Positions 1 through 11,680 of a DNA stretch of 64,000 bases are shown here, in pieces. The position numbers were made by a program, and so were the translations under genes. The stretch is from contig JAIOHM010000236.1 in assembly GCA_019912965.1 (NCBI GenBank), positions 42,590 to 106,589 on the forward strand, written 5' to 3'. The stretch comes from Anaerolineae bacterium (GTDB lineage Bacteria > Chloroflexota > Anaerolineae > Aggregatilineales > Phototrophicaceae). Within the stretch, counting starts at the first letter, position 1. Each line of letters begins with the position of its first letter. The notes beneath the pieces were generated by a model, which saw nothing but the letters and a program-made list of their open reading frames with translations, was not told the origin of the DNA and did no database searches.

Positions 1-1
1 C

Positions 2-766
2 CATGTCGCTCAAACCATTCATGCTCATGGCGTAAACACGGCTAATGTATGCTGGGCAGAAGGGCGCTTGGGAACTTATTTTGTCGAATTTGGGAATGCC
101 CCCCGACCCACTCAGGTCATTTATGATCGCGCTCATTCTGCCGCCAGTCAGATGCAACCAAATGATTTTCCGTGGGAACAATTACTAGGGGCAAAATGGC
201 TGCACCTCACAGGCATCACCCCGGCATTGAGTCAATCTTGTCTTCAAACTGTGCGCTGTGCATTTACTGAAGCCAATAAAGCAGGTATATCCATATCCTT
301 CGATCTGAATTACCGCGCAAAGCTTTGGACGCCAGCACAAGCCGCCCCAATTCTTGATGAACTGGCTGGACAAGCATCAATCGTTATTGCTGCCCAACGC
401 GACATAAAAACCCTCTTCGGAATTGAAGGTGAACTGGAAACCGTTTTACATCAACTGCATAGCCGCTGGAATGGGGCAACCATTGTTATAACCCAAAGCG
501 CCAAAGGTGCAAGTAGTTTCGATGGGCACAACACCTACCATGTTCCCGCTTTTCATATCCAGAATCCGATTACCATCGGCGCTGGCGATTCCTTTGATGC
601 GGGGCTGCTCTGTGCCCTGTTGGATAACAAACCACTACCTGATGCCCTGACTTATGGGAACGCCCTTGCTGCCCTCAAATTAACCATGCCCGGTGATATT
701 GCCCTTGTTACCCGACATGAGATCGAAAATCTGCTGCAACAAAACCCAACCACCCTCCTGCGCTAA
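2..766 (+). CDS. PfkB-family sugar kinase, 2-keto-3-deoxygluconate kinase-like (5' partial)
   Basis: The frame is open to the left edge, so the N-terminus lies outside the window. The visible part carries the PfkB C-terminal signature GAGDSFDAGLLCALL (residues about 190-205 of the visible frame), whose Asp is the catalytic base in this family. The stretch GTYFVEFGNAPRPTQVIYDR with the following AHSAAS resembles KDG kinases, which phosphorylate 2-keto-3-deoxygluconate with ATP in sugar-acid breakdown. The family assignment is firm; the substrate is inference. The gene ends 74 bp before the next one and shows no clear terminator. Confidence 0.85.
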   Translation, partial: HVAQTIHAHGVNTANVCWAEGRLGTYFVEFGNAPRPTQVIYDRAHSAASQMQPNDFPWEQLLGAKWLHLTGITPALSQSCLQTVRCAFTEANKAGISISFDLNYRAKLWTPAQAAPILDELAGQASIVIAAQRDIKTLFGIEGELETVLHQLHSRWNGATIVITQSAKGASSFDGHNTYHVPAFHIQNPITIGAGDSFDAGLLCALLDNKPLPDALTYGNALAALKLTMPGDIALVTRHEIENLLQQNPTTLLR

Positions 767-840
767 GACCTATGGCCGATGGTAGCCCCCTCCCTTCTGG
801 TATATGATGGTTTGTGGGGATCAATATGGGGAATCAAATT

Positions 841-2211
841 ATGTCGCGCATTGGCTTTATCTGCCTGTTCCTGCTGATTTTATCCGGGTGTAACCTGGGC
901 AGTGCGCCAGAAGCCACGCTAGAGCCACCAACACCGGAAACTATCGCACTCACCTGTGATGAAATGGTCACGGAAGCCCTAGCAAAAGCAGGTACAATCT
1001 GCGAATCTACCGGACGTAACCAAGCCTGCTATGGCAACAATCTGGTACAGGCAGAATTAGAATCCGGCACCAATGCAACCTTCAACGTTGCTGGAGACAT
1101 TGCTGACCTGTTCGCTATCAAAAGCCTCACCACATCCCCCTTGAATTTAGAGTCACGCACATGGGGTGTTGCTATCCTCAAAGTGCAGGCTAACCTGCCA
1201 GACACACTACCCGGACAGAATGTTACCTTTCTGCTCTATGGGGATGCGGCACTGGAAAACATCACCCCGCAGATGCAAGCTGTTGTTCTGAAAACCGGAC
1301 TTACCGAAACGACCTGTAGTGATGCACCTAAATCGGCACTACTTCTCCAATCGCCGGCAGGAACACAGGCAACGCTGACCATCAATGGTGCCAGTATCAC
1401 CCTCGGCTCAACCGTTTACATTACTTCTGAACAATTTAAGGAAATCGAAATCGCAACTATCGAAGGTTCAGCCGTCGTCAGCGCCTTTAATACCACTCGC
1501 ATCGTTCAGCCCGGTGCAAAAGTTGGTCTGCTGCTTGGTGGTAGCGATGGTTTGGAAGTCGCCGGGCCGCCTTCCGAACCAGAACCTTTCGATGCCCAAG
1601 TGATACAGAATGCCCCGTTACCACTTCTGGAACGGCAGATAATCGTACCACCACCCATTACCGAGTCAACCAACACAACCAGCACGCCAGTTTTGCCAAC
1701 CCGCACGGCTGCCCCGGCGAACCCAACTTGCACCCCACGAGCAGACTGGACATTCACCTATACAGTACAGCGGGGTGATACCCTGTTCAGCATCGCCCAG
1801 CGCGTTGGACTGACATTAAACCAGCTTCAAGAGGGCAACTGCATTACCAACCCCAACTTGCTTCAGGCGGGACAAATTTTGCGTATACCCATCCAACTGG
1901 TGAGCACAAGTGCCCCGCCCAATACACCTGTACCCACCAACACCGCCGTCCCGACTGGCCCAAATCTGCGTGCGGATAATGTCATCATCAATACAGGTGA
2001 ATGCACCACAATTCGATGGGATGTTGCGAATGTGAGTCAGGTCTATTTTGAAGGGCAGCCCACAACGGGCAACAGCAGTCAGCAGGTGTGTCCAACCATC
2101 GATACCACTTATACCCTGCTGGTTGTCTATCCGGATGGCAAACAAGCACCCTTCACTATTCGCGTACAGGTCGCCTTGCCACCAGAAACCACGCCCGAAC
2201 TACAAAGATAG
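841..2211 (+). CDS. LysM-domain lipoprotein
   Basis: Predicted 456-residue lipoprotein. The start at 841 is chosen because MSRIGFICLFLLILSGC is a compact lipoprotein signal (lipid Cys17) and GGGGA at 828-832 is a well-placed ribosome site; in-frame GTG at 814 and ATG at 826 are alternatives. Residues about 100-250 are an unrecognised extracellular region, followed by a Thr/Pro linker and a LysM domain beginning at YTVQRGDTLFSI (Y307 to about 352), which normally binds peptidoglycan or chitin-like glycans. The last ~75 residues look like an Ig-like beta-sandwich (TIRWDVANVSQVYFEG). It probably sits on the outer face of the membrane attached to wall glycan. It lies just upstream of a second lipoprotein on the same strand. 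Confidence 0.85.
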   Translation: MSRIGFICLFLLILSGCNLGSAPEATLEPPTPETIALTCDEMVTEALAKAGTICESTGRNQACYGNNLVQAELESGTNATFNVAGDIADLFAIKSLTTSPLNLESRTWGVAILKVQANLPDTLPGQNVTFLLYGDAALENITPQMQAVVLKTGLTETTCSDAPKSALLLQSPAGTQATLTINGASITLGSTVYITSEQFKEIEIATIEGSAVVSAFNTTRIVQPGAKVGLLLGGSDGLEVAGPPSEPEPFDAQVIQNAPLPLLERQIIVPPPITESTNTTSTPVLPTRTAAPANPTCTPRADWTFTYTVQRGDTLFSIAQRVGLTLNQLQEGNCITNPNLLQAGQILRIPIQLVSTSAPPNTPVPTNTAVPTGPNLRADNVIINTGECTTIRWDVANVSQVYFEGQPTTGNSSQQVCPTIDTTYTLLVVYPDGKQAPFTIRVQVALPPETTPELQR

Positions 2212-2305
2212 TTCGTATTACAACCGCAGGCATTCCGCATAGAAGGTCTGCCCATGTCGTGGTATCCTTACCGACTGCAATTGGGCAGACTTGGAAATGT
2301 GAATA

Positions 2306-3853
2306 ATGTGGATTCGTCGTATTTTGTTACTGAGTGTTTTGTTAGGTGCGTCGTGCCAGACGTTAAATATGCCAACTATCACGCCAACCGCTACTGCTAC
2401 AGTCACGCCGTCCAGTACGCCAACAGCTACTTATACTGCTACAGTTACCTATGAACCGCCAACGGCAACCGCTACGGCGACATCAACAGCGACATTAACG
2501 CCGTCCATCACACCGACCCCTTCCCCTGTACTTCCGCCAACATTAACACCTCAAGCGGCGGTTGGATTCGTCTTTGATAACTGGAAACTGGTCGATTTGC
2601 CTGACGGAGCGCTCGATGTATTGAATGCACCAGCCATCGCCTTTCTCAATCTGAATAACCGGGACACAGTAGGCGACCGCCGAACACCGCAACCTGCCAA
2701 CAACATTGAAACGCTCTACTACCTGCCTCCCACCAGTTCCGCGGGGCGCATACCCATTCTCGAACTCGCAACCACCAACGGGAGTCAAATTTTCATCTCT
2801 GCTAATGGCAGGTCAATCGCCTATTTTCTGGAAGGTACACCCCAATCCACCGGATTATATGTGCTTGATCTCGAAAGTCGCATCAGTGCGCGTATCCTGC
2901 CTATCACATCGCTGGTTCAACGGGGTATGTCCAGTCAACCCCGTTGGTCATCTGATGGTTCGCGAATGGCAATTGCGCTGGAAACAGGTTATGACCTGGA
3001 TATTTACACGATTGGGCGGGACGGAGCAAACCTGCAAAATCTGACCAACGCAGGCTCATATGATTACTGGCCCGACTGGTCGCCCGACGGTCGTTATATG
3101 GCCTTTGTCTCCGACCGTGCGCGCTGCCCAAGCTGGGTACCTGGCGAACCCGGCGCATGCGATCCACTGACAACTGATCCGTTTCCAAGTGGCGGCAATG
3201 TCTATGTGTTGGAACTTAGCACCGGAACACTAAATCAAATTTCCGATCAATGGACTTCCGAACCACCTCGCTGGATCAACGCCAACCAGATTGCGTTTAG
3301 CAGCGGGGATCCTGCTTTTGGTGACCCGGAGCGTAAACTTTGGCTGGGCGATGTTCGCACCATGCAATCCAGAGAGATCAAACTGGCAGACGGCACCGAC
3401 AACCCTATTCGGTTATCAGAAGCTTGGTTAGCAGATGGTAGTGCAGTCATTTATCAAAGTGTCAGCAACAACGTCAATGAACTGATTGCCATTCGTGTTG
3501 ATGGAAGCCTGATTGGACGCACGGATGAAATCAATCTTCCCCGTTATGGTTTGAGCACCTCATGGTCAGTTGATGGAACACGCATCGCAGTTGGCGGCGT
3601 AAACGGTCAATGCCCATATGGTGCGCGCGTTCTGGATGGCAACATGAACTTCATTACGCGCGGTACGGCACCGCCCAGCATGTGCCAACCAATGTACTCA
3701 CCGGATGGTCAATGGCTTACTTTCACAGGCATCAACCCCCGTGTAGATGGACGGGTTGATGTTTATGTCGCCAATCCAAACGGTTCAGGCTCTGTCAACA
3801 TGACCAGCGGCTTACGGGGCACAATCACCATGCTCGGATGGGTAGGAGGATAG
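2306..3853 (+). CDS. TolB-like beta-propeller lipoprotein
   Basis: 515 residues. The N-terminus MWIRRILLLSVLLGASC is a lipoprotein signal with lipid Cys17, followed by a Thr/Pro/Ala-rich spacer (residues about 22-80) typical of Chloroflexota surface proteins. The rest contains repeated PD40/WD40-like blades such as QPRWSSDGSRMAIA, WPDWSPDGRYMAFVSDR and QPMYSPDGQWLTF, the signature of TolB-type propellers. The function is not known; such anchored propellers usually bind other proteins or ligands outside the cell. It ends 3 bp before the methyltransferase start, so the two are probably co-transcribed. Confidence 0.85.
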   Translation: MWIRRILLLSVLLGASCQTLNMPTITPTATATVTPSSTPTATYTATVTYEPPTATATATSTATLTPSITPTPSPVLPPTLTPQAAVGFVFDNWKLVDLPDGALDVLNAPAIAFLNLNNRDTVGDRRTPQPANNIETLYYLPPTSSAGRIPILELATTNGSQIFISANGRSIAYFLEGTPQSTGLYVLDLESRISARILPITSLVQRGMSSQPRWSSDGSRMAIALETGYDLDIYTIGRDGANLQNLTNAGSYDYWPDWSPDGRYMAFVSDRARCPSWVPGEPGACDPLTTDPFPSGGNVYVLELSTGTLNQISDQWTSEPPRWINANQIAFSSGDPAFGDPERKLWLGDVRTMQSREIKLADGTDNPIRLSEAWLADGSAVIYQSVSNNVNELIAIRVDGSLIGRTDEINLPRYGLSTSWSVDGTRIAVGGVNGQCPYGARVLDGNMNFITRGTAPPSMCQPMYSPDGQWLTFTGINPRVDGRVDVYVANPNGSGSVNMTSGLRGTITMLGWVGG

Positions 3854-3856
3854 TCA

Positions 3857-4552
3857 ATGACGGTCTCAACCGAGACACGCATTCAGCAGCGCAATGCACA
3901 ACTGAAAGCCATCACTGAACGAACGCAGATGGATAAGTCTCACATCTATACTGCTGACAAACTGTCGGAAGAAAAAATCCGCTATCTGGCAGATCATTGT
4001 CAACACATTCTGGATGTGGGCAAATCTTCACGGGAGAAATTCGCATATTTCAAGCCGGGTCAAGCTGTAACCCTTGATCTGAACCAATATGGTGATTATC
4101 CAGATATCATTGACGATCTGTGCGATCTGCAAACAATCGCCCCAGAGTCGTTTGATGGCCTCGTATGTTTGGCCGTGCTAGAGCACGTTTATGATCCGCA
4201 AAGTGCGGTCAAAAACATGTACAGCGTTTTGCAAAAAAATGGCTGTTGTTTCGCCTATGTACCCTTCTTGTATCGCTACCATGCCCCTGCCGATCTGGCC
4301 TATCAGGATTACTTCCGTTACACCCGTGATGGGGTTGCCTATCTGTTCCGCGATTTTAGCGAGGTAACCCTGTATCCCTGTCGCGGTGGTTATTCGACCA
4401 TTCTCAATCTCATGGGTTTCTGGAAGCACCGGGTTGAACGCACATTTGGACAAAGCATTAATAAATTCCTTGACCGTGCGGGCGGCTTGCTTAACCGGAA
4501 TCGTGAAAGCGGGCTGCAGGCATCCGGCTATTTTATTTGGGCAGTGAAATAA
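3857..4552 (+). CDS. Class I SAM-dependent methyltransferase (type 11)
   Basis: 231 residues. It begins 8 bases after a perfect AGGAGG that lies in the end of the preceding gene, so translation is probably coupled. HILDVGKSSREKF is motif I (SAM-binding; the usual GxGxG is altered to GKSS), LDLNQYGDYPDI holds the acidic motif II region, and FDGLVCLAVLEHVYDP is motif IV. The C-terminal part (FLYRYHAPADLAYQDYFRYT) is often seen in methyltransferases acting on glycans or lipids. The substrate cannot be read from the sequence. Confidence 0.8.
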   Translation: MTVSTETRIQQRNAQLKAITERTQMDKSHIYTADKLSEEKIRYLADHCQHILDVGKSSREKFAYFKPGQAVTLDLNQYGDYPDIIDDLCDLQTIAPESFDGLVCLAVLEHVYDPQSAVKNMYSVLQKNGCCFAYVPFLYRYHAPADLAYQDYFRYTRDGVAYLFRDFSEVTLYPCRGGYSTILNLMGFWKHRVERTFGQSINKFLDRAGGLLNRNRESGLQASGYFIWAVK

Positions 4553-4672
4553 AACTTCCTTATGATCGGCGTTCGCCAGCCCACGCTGGAAACGGTATAG
4601 TTTGTGGACAAAATCGGCAGGAGTATGCTCTTGCTCCAATAGTTCATTTTTGTACAAGGGGAATGGGAATTC

Positions 4673-5419
4673 ATGTCTCAACTCGCAGACCGTATTGCGG
4701 TTGTCACCGGAGGCAGCCGGGGCATTGGCCGGGGCATTGCGCTCGAACTTGCAAAGCGTGGCGCAACATTGGTGATCAACTACAACAGCAATGCTGATGC
4801 CGCTAACGAAGTGGTCGAGCAAATTAAGACAGGTGGCGGGCAAGCAATCGCTGTTCAGGCTGATGTGGGCACGGAAGATGGTGCGAATAGTCTCATCAAA
4901 GCCACAACCGACGCCTACGGCAAAATCGACATTCTCATCAATAATGCAGGCACAACCCGCGATAACGTGATTATGTTGATGAAGCCCGAAGATTTCGATA
5001 CAGTGATTCAAACCAATCTCCGCAGCACATGGTTATGCTCCAAAGCCGCCGTCCGCACCATGATGCGGAAACGCTATGGGCGCATCGTCAATATCACCAG
5101 CATCAGTGGTATCGCCGGAAATGCGGGGCAAACCAACTATAGCGCCAGCAAGGCCGGAATCATCGGTTTGACAAAAGCCCTCGCACGGGAAGTCGCTTCG
5201 CGTGGCATTACGGTCAACGCGGTTGCACCCGGTTTTGTCCTGACCGATCTCACCAAAGACCTGCCAGAAGATATTACCAGCCAGTTGAATAATAACATTC
5301 CGTTGGGACGTTGGGGCGAAATTCAGGATGTGGCCTATTCCACCGCCTTCCTCGCCTCGGACGAAGCCGCTTACATCACTGGGCACGTGCTGGTGGTCGA
5401 TGGCGGAATGGCGATGTAA
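4673..5419 (+). CDS. fabG: 3-oxoacyl-[acyl-carrier-protein] reductase / SDR
   Basis: 248 residues, the usual FabG length. It reduces 3-oxoacyl-ACP with NADPH in fatty-acid elongation. The cofactor loop is TGGSRGIGRG near residue 12, NNAG follows near residue 90, and the catalytic part has NITSISG (Ser) and YSASK (Tyr156, Lys160). The C-terminus ends in TGHVLVVDGGMAM, as in FabG. AAGGGGAATGGG upstream supplies the ribosome site. Other classical SDR oxidoreductases look similar, but length and motifs fit FabG best. The HIT gene follows after 14 bp. Confidence 0.85.
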   Translation: MSQLADRIAVVTGGSRGIGRGIALELAKRGATLVINYNSNADAANEVVEQIKTGGGQAIAVQADVGTEDGANSLIKATTDAYGKIDILINNAGTTRDNVIMLMKPEDFDTVIQTNLRSTWLCSKAAVRTMMRKRYGRIVNITSISGIAGNAGQTNYSASKAGIIGLTKALAREVASRGITVNAVAPGFVLTDLTKDLPEDITSQLNNNIPLGRWGEIQDVAYSTAFLASDEAAYITGHVLVVDGGMAM

Positions 5420-5433
5420 CAGGAGCAAAATCC

Positions 5434-5784
5434 ATGCCGACCATTTTTTCAAAGATCATCGCACGGGAGATCCCATCGGAAATTGTCTATCAGGACGATC
5501 AGGTAACTGCCTTCAAGGATATTCACCCGCTTGCGCCGGTTCATATCTTGATCGTACCCAATATAGAAATTCCGTCTGTCAACGACGTGAAACCCGAACA
5601 GGAATCCATGCTGGGTCATATGTTCATCGTGGCAAAACAAATAGCCGCAGAACAGGGGATCGCCCAAAGCGGTTATCGGTTACTCATTAATAGTGGCGAC
5701 GATGCGGGGCAGGAGGTCTATCACTTGCATATGCATCTGGTAGGAGGACACAATCTGGGGCCGCTACTCACAAAACACCATTAA
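5434..5784 (+). CDS. HIT-family nucleotide hydrolase, HinT-like
   Basis: 116 residues starting at ATG 5434 behind AGGAG (5421-5425), close after fabG. The sequence MPTIFSKIIAREIPSEIVYQ is typical of the HinT/protein kinase C inhibitor branch, and YHLHMHLVGGH is the histidine triad near the C-terminus. These cytosolic enzymes hydrolyse adenosine phosphoramidates and acyl-adenylates. A longer in-frame extension upstream lies inside fabG and is not believed. The gene ends at a strong hairpin. Confidence 0.9.
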   Translation: MPTIFSKIIAREIPSEIVYQDDQVTAFKDIHPLAPVHILIVPNIEIPSVNDVKPEQESMLGHMFIVAKQIAAEQGIAQSGYRLLINSGDDAGQEVYHLHMHLVGGHNLGPLLTKHH

Positions 5785-5788
5785 ATCG

Positions 5789-5820
5789 TATCAGGGGCGC
5801 GCCACAATGCGCCCCTGATA
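5789..5820. terminator. Bidirectional hairpin terminator between convergent genes
   Basis: Perfect 12-bp stem TATCAGGGGCGC (5789-5800) and GCGCCCCTGATA (5809-5820) around an 8-base loop. It lies 4 bp after the HIT gene and 11 bp from the end of the opposing thiol-protein gene, so it can serve both. The T-run after the stem is weak. Confidence 0.7.
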
Positions 5821-5831
5821 AACTTCAATAC

Positions 5832-6686
5832 TTACTGCCCTGCTGTAGCCTCAGCCGTAACTTCTGGTGTTGCTTCATCAGGTACTTCGCTGGCAGCATC
5901 AGTGGTTGCCTCAGCCGTAACTTCTGGTGTTGCTTCACCGGATGGCTCAATCTGTGCTGGGGCCTGACCAACCAATGCCTGATCAATGGCCGTGTTTACT
6001 GAAGCCAGATCGGGCGTCTGCACAATCGTCCCATTAACAAATACTGCTGGTGTACCCGGAATATTTTGCAGTTGTCCTGCATCAACCGCCGCCGTCACAA
6101 CATCAGTTGCAAATGTGCTCGTCACACACTGACTCCACTGGCTGACATCCAAACCCAAATTGCCCGCCCCTGTGCTCAAACGATTGGCGGAGAATGCTGT
6201 GTTGGCATAAAGTCCCTGCCAGGTAAATAGGGCATCCTGCATTTCCCAAAATTTACCCTGTTGACCTGCACAAACAGCCGCTTGGGCTGCGCCCTGCCCA
6301 TTCGCAATGCCGCCCGTTCCATAAACAGGTATAAAAGTAAACTGTACTTCCCCTGCCCGAACCCGATCCATGATCGAAGTCATAACCGTTTCATGGAACT
6401 CACGGCAGTGCGAGCAATCAAAGCTGGAATATTCAACCACTTTCACTGGAGCATCATCGCTCCCGACCTTGGGGAAACCTTCTTCGGTTGTACTCTGCGG
6501 CAAACCTTCATAACGTGCGGCGGAAACTTCCGGGATAGGCGCTTCGGCTGGCTGGCTGATGAAGAACAGTAGCACAGCAGCGGCTACCGCCACCACCACT
6601 AAACCAATCACGATAGTCATTTGGCGCTGACGTTTCCGTTGTTGCTCGCGTTCCTTACGGCGTTCAACCGTGCGAGTGCGACCCAT
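5832..6686 (-). CDS. Membrane-anchored DsbA-like thiol:disulfide protein
   Basis: 284 residues. A basic, Arg-rich N-terminus precedes one membrane helix (about residues 25-47, MTIVIGLVVVAVAAAVLLFF), then a DsbA/thioredoxin-fold domain outside the membrane. The redox site is C91-S-H-C94 in SSFDCSHCREF, and NIPGTPAVFVNG provides the cis-Pro loop. It likely forms or reshuffles disulfides in exported proteins. The tail after about residue 245 is a low-complexity EATPEVTAEAT sequence encoded by a duplicated 60-bp unit. An AAGGAAGG ribosome site precedes the ATG. No DsbB or VKOR partner is seen nearby. Confidence 0.85.
   Translation of the reverse strand: MGRTRTVERRKEREQQRKRQRQMTIVIGLVVVAVAAAVLLFFISQPAEAPIPEVSAARYEGLPQSTTEEGFPKVGSDDAPVKVVEYSSFDCSHCREFHETVMTSIMDRVRAGEVQFTFIPVYGTGGIANGQGAAQAAVCAGQQGKFWEMQDALFTWQGLYANTAFSANRLSTGAGNLGLDVSQWSQCVTSTFATDVVTAAVDAGQLQNIPGTPAVFVNGTIVQTPDLASVNTAIDQALVGQAPAQIEPSGEATPEVTAEATTDAASEVPDEATPEVTAEATAGQ
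5848..5937 (-). repeat. 60-bp-spaced direct repeat in the tail of the thiol protein
   Basis: Two identical 30-base copies (5848-5877 and 5908-5937) lie exactly 60 bp apart. They encode the repeated EATPEVTAEAT segment at the C-terminus. Recent slippage duplication is the simplest origin. Confidence 0.85.
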
Positions 6687-6771
6687 ATTATTTACCTTCC
6701 TTTAATCACGAGAAATCATTCACGATAGTCTACTGCGGACACGACAAACTGCAAGCCCTTCTTGGCATCTT

Positions 6772-8568
6772 CTAAAGCAAGAGTTTACGCCGCCATGCTG
6801 CCAAATATTGAAGCCCGTTGGTGATATGACCGGGCAAATGATCGAAAATGACCGGATACTTGACCAGTTTCGCCCGGCCAGATGCCAATGGTGCATCCAG
6901 CAAGGGTGGGTTGGCAAGCCACAATCCCACCGGATTATCGGGTTGATTGTATAACGACTGCGCTGATGTCAACTGACCGCCACCACTTGCCACAATCGCT
7001 CCTGCTGCGATCAAATCGGCTGTTAGAATATGAATTTGTCGAATATCCTCGTCAGTAACCGGACGTAAACACACACTGCGTAAACGTCCCGTCGCGTCAA
7101 AAGCCAGCGTCAGCCCGCCAAAAGCATCCAGATGTGATCCGGCAAATTCGTGGTACAGACTGCCTGAAAGTGTCGTCCGGCGATGATTGAAATAGGTAAT
7201 AAAAGTGCTGCCAGCGGCATTACGGTATGCATTCATGGGTGTTAGGTCAGCAGGAATACTCAGCACCGGGGCAATTTTTTGTTCAAGGAACAAGGCTGCG
7301 TCCACTGCCGAGTCGATAATTTCCGGCGCACGGACATCTGGCAGCCCCTTCAACAGGGCAAGAAACGCTTCCGAATCAGCCTTCGAGAACAAACCCCGTT
7401 CATCAAATACCTGCTGGAGAATCGATGTATGTTTCCCATCATAAAGCACAGAATCGGCTGCCAGGAACGCCCGCGCCATATCCACAAAATCCATTTCTCC
7501 CACTGGGCCAAGTTCCACAGCGCCAATCAGGATATGCCCGACAATATCCCGTGTAGAATGAATTGCCATCCGGTCTTCCATGGACTTTCGTAACGATTCA
7601 TAAATCCCCACGAGAATATCGTAGAATGCCCCGGTAAACAGACGGGAATAATTATGGATTTCACGACCAAGCTCAACTTCTGGATTTGAAGGAATATTGG
7701 GAAGTTGGTCAAATGGCAGCGATTTGAGATCATTCAGCGCATTCCGCAGGTACACTGTCCGCCCCGGCATTTCCTGACCGCGCTGTCTTAGCCGTTCCGT
7801 AATTTGATCGGCCACTACTGAAATGAAATTTACGAGCCGTAGATTGCCCTTCGTCCATTCCAGTAAACGTCGAACCAGTGAGTCATCATGCAGTGCCACC
7901 AGCACAGCCGTCATGTCCCCAAAACTTTCGTGGAAAGCTGCCGAGCCAAGCCCAAATGATTCGTTGTATAGATCGCGTACACCGTCTAATATCGCGTGGG
8001 CTGTTTCATGGCTGACCACATCTGCGCTCTGGGCGGCGTAAATGAATTCATTTTCCACCTGAAAACTATGAAATCCCAACAACCGATCTTGCTCACTGTA
8101 AAAAGCATTCGCGCCGTCTCCGGCATGAGGATCAATCAATAGGCGTGCCGCAGGGAATGACCACGACAGTGTTCGATGAGCATAACGCTCATACATACGT
8201 AGCGTGAAAGTCGCATAATAAAAACTGTTGATCTGATCAAATTCCGGCGTACCTGGCCAGTACAGATAATTTCCTTGAGCATCCGGTTTTGCGGGCTTCA
8301 CCACACTATCCCGAAGTTGAAAACGGGTGTTGACCAATCCCGGTGCAATATCAGCCGCGTTCATCTGGCGAACAGCCGGCTCACTTACAAACGGGTCTTG
8401 TGGGTGAACCACCACACTCACTGTGCTTCGGGGCGGCTCTGGTGCAGCATCCTCGTGAAGCGTAAAAGCGCTCATGTTCTTTTGCATCATCACGCCCGGA
8501 ATATCGGAGCGATTCTGCTCCTGTAAGCGCCGTAAACGGAAGAAAATCGAGGCTTTTTCGTCGGTCAT
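6772..8568 (-). CDS. Thermolysin-like (gluzincin) metallopeptidase without signal peptide
   Basis: 598 residues starting at MTDEKASIFFRLRRLQ, behind AGGGA. A further upstream start would overlap the aconitase leader and is rejected. VSHETAHAILDG holds the HExxH zinc motif (H187, E188, H191), and FHESFGDM supplies the third ligand E214, matching the spacing and NE-x-x-SD-like motif of M4/M36 peptidases. The pattern DPHAGDGANAFY before the active site also fits the gluzincin fold. Unlike most M4 enzymes there is no visible signal peptide or propeptide cleavage site, so it may act in the cytosol or be exported some other way. The C-terminal ~170 residues (after about 430) are an unrecognised domain. 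Confidence 0.75.
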   Translation of the reverse strand: MTDEKASIFFRLRRLQEQNRSDIPGVMMQKNMSAFTLHEDAAPEPPRSTVSVVVHPQDPFVSEPAVRQMNAADIAPGLVNTRFQLRDSVVKPAKPDAQGNYLYWPGTPEFDQINSFYYATFTLRMYERYAHRTLSWSFPAARLLIDPHAGDGANAFYSEQDRLLGFHSFQVENEFIYAAQSADVVSHETAHAILDGVRDLYNESFGLGSAAFHESFGDMTAVLVALHDDSLVRRLLEWTKGNLRLVNFISVVADQITERLRQRGQEMPGRTVYLRNALNDLKSLPFDQLPNIPSNPEVELGREIHNYSRLFTGAFYDILVGIYESLRKSMEDRMAIHSTRDIVGHILIGAVELGPVGEMDFVDMARAFLAADSVLYDGKHTSILQQVFDERGLFSKADSEAFLALLKGLPDVRAPEIIDSAVDAALFLEQKIAPVLSIPADLTPMNAYRNAAGSTFITYFNHRRTTLSGSLYHEFAGSHLDAFGGLTLAFDATGRLRSVCLRPVTDEDIRQIHILTADLIAAGAIVASGGGQLTSAQSLYNQPDNPVGLWLANPPLLDAPLASGRAKLVKYPVIFDHLPGHITNGLQYLAAWRRKLLL

Positions 8569-8740
8569 ATATATTCCCTGTTCTAAAGGCCAACCTGACA
8601 AGTGCGGCCATTTCAGGTAAAATAAGATACGTTTTGAACAAAACTCCACACAAGCGTACAACGCATTCAACGCTCGGAACACCCCAAACGTGTGGTGCAA
8701 TCTGGCGTTTGAGAGTCCAAAGATAACGAAGGGACAAAAG

Positions 8741-11455
<2,715 letters not shown>

Positions 11456-11481
11456 ACAAACGATAAGTGTTTATCGTTAGC

Positions 11482-11510
11482 AATGCCCGGTCAACTGATC
11501 GGGCATTTTT
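11482..11510 (+). terminator. Rho-independent terminator of acnA
   Basis: Stem AATGCCCGGTC / GATCGGGCATT with one G-T pair, loop AACT, followed by a T run to 11510. It lies 26 bp after the acnA stop. Confidence 0.85.
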
Positions 11511-11680
11511 ATTGCGGCGATTCGTTAAACCTGTGCCGCTGCAATACTTGCTGAAAAATGTGGACTGCCGTCGGGTTTTTGGGCGGCGGTGGAAACACGG
11601 GGGATTCACGCTATAGGCAGCGGCAAGAACGTGGAATGCCGCCACCGCCGAGGATTGGCGGCGGCAGTGGCGGCGTTAAA
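11511..11680. other. Intergenic stretch rich in GGCGG/CCGCC inverted segments
   Basis: No gene is supported here. It contains CGGCGGTGG (about 11583-11591) and its complement CCACCGCCG near 11644-11652, with further GGCGG copies up to the 3' end of the DinB gene. This could fold into a long GC-rich hairpin. It resembles in composition the GGCGG-rich gap at 22171-22225. Confidence 0.4.

Noticed and set aside
4178..5011. 277-residue minus-strand frame across the methyltransferase and fabG
   Set aside because: Crosses two conserved plus-strand genes and a gap; no family resemblance.
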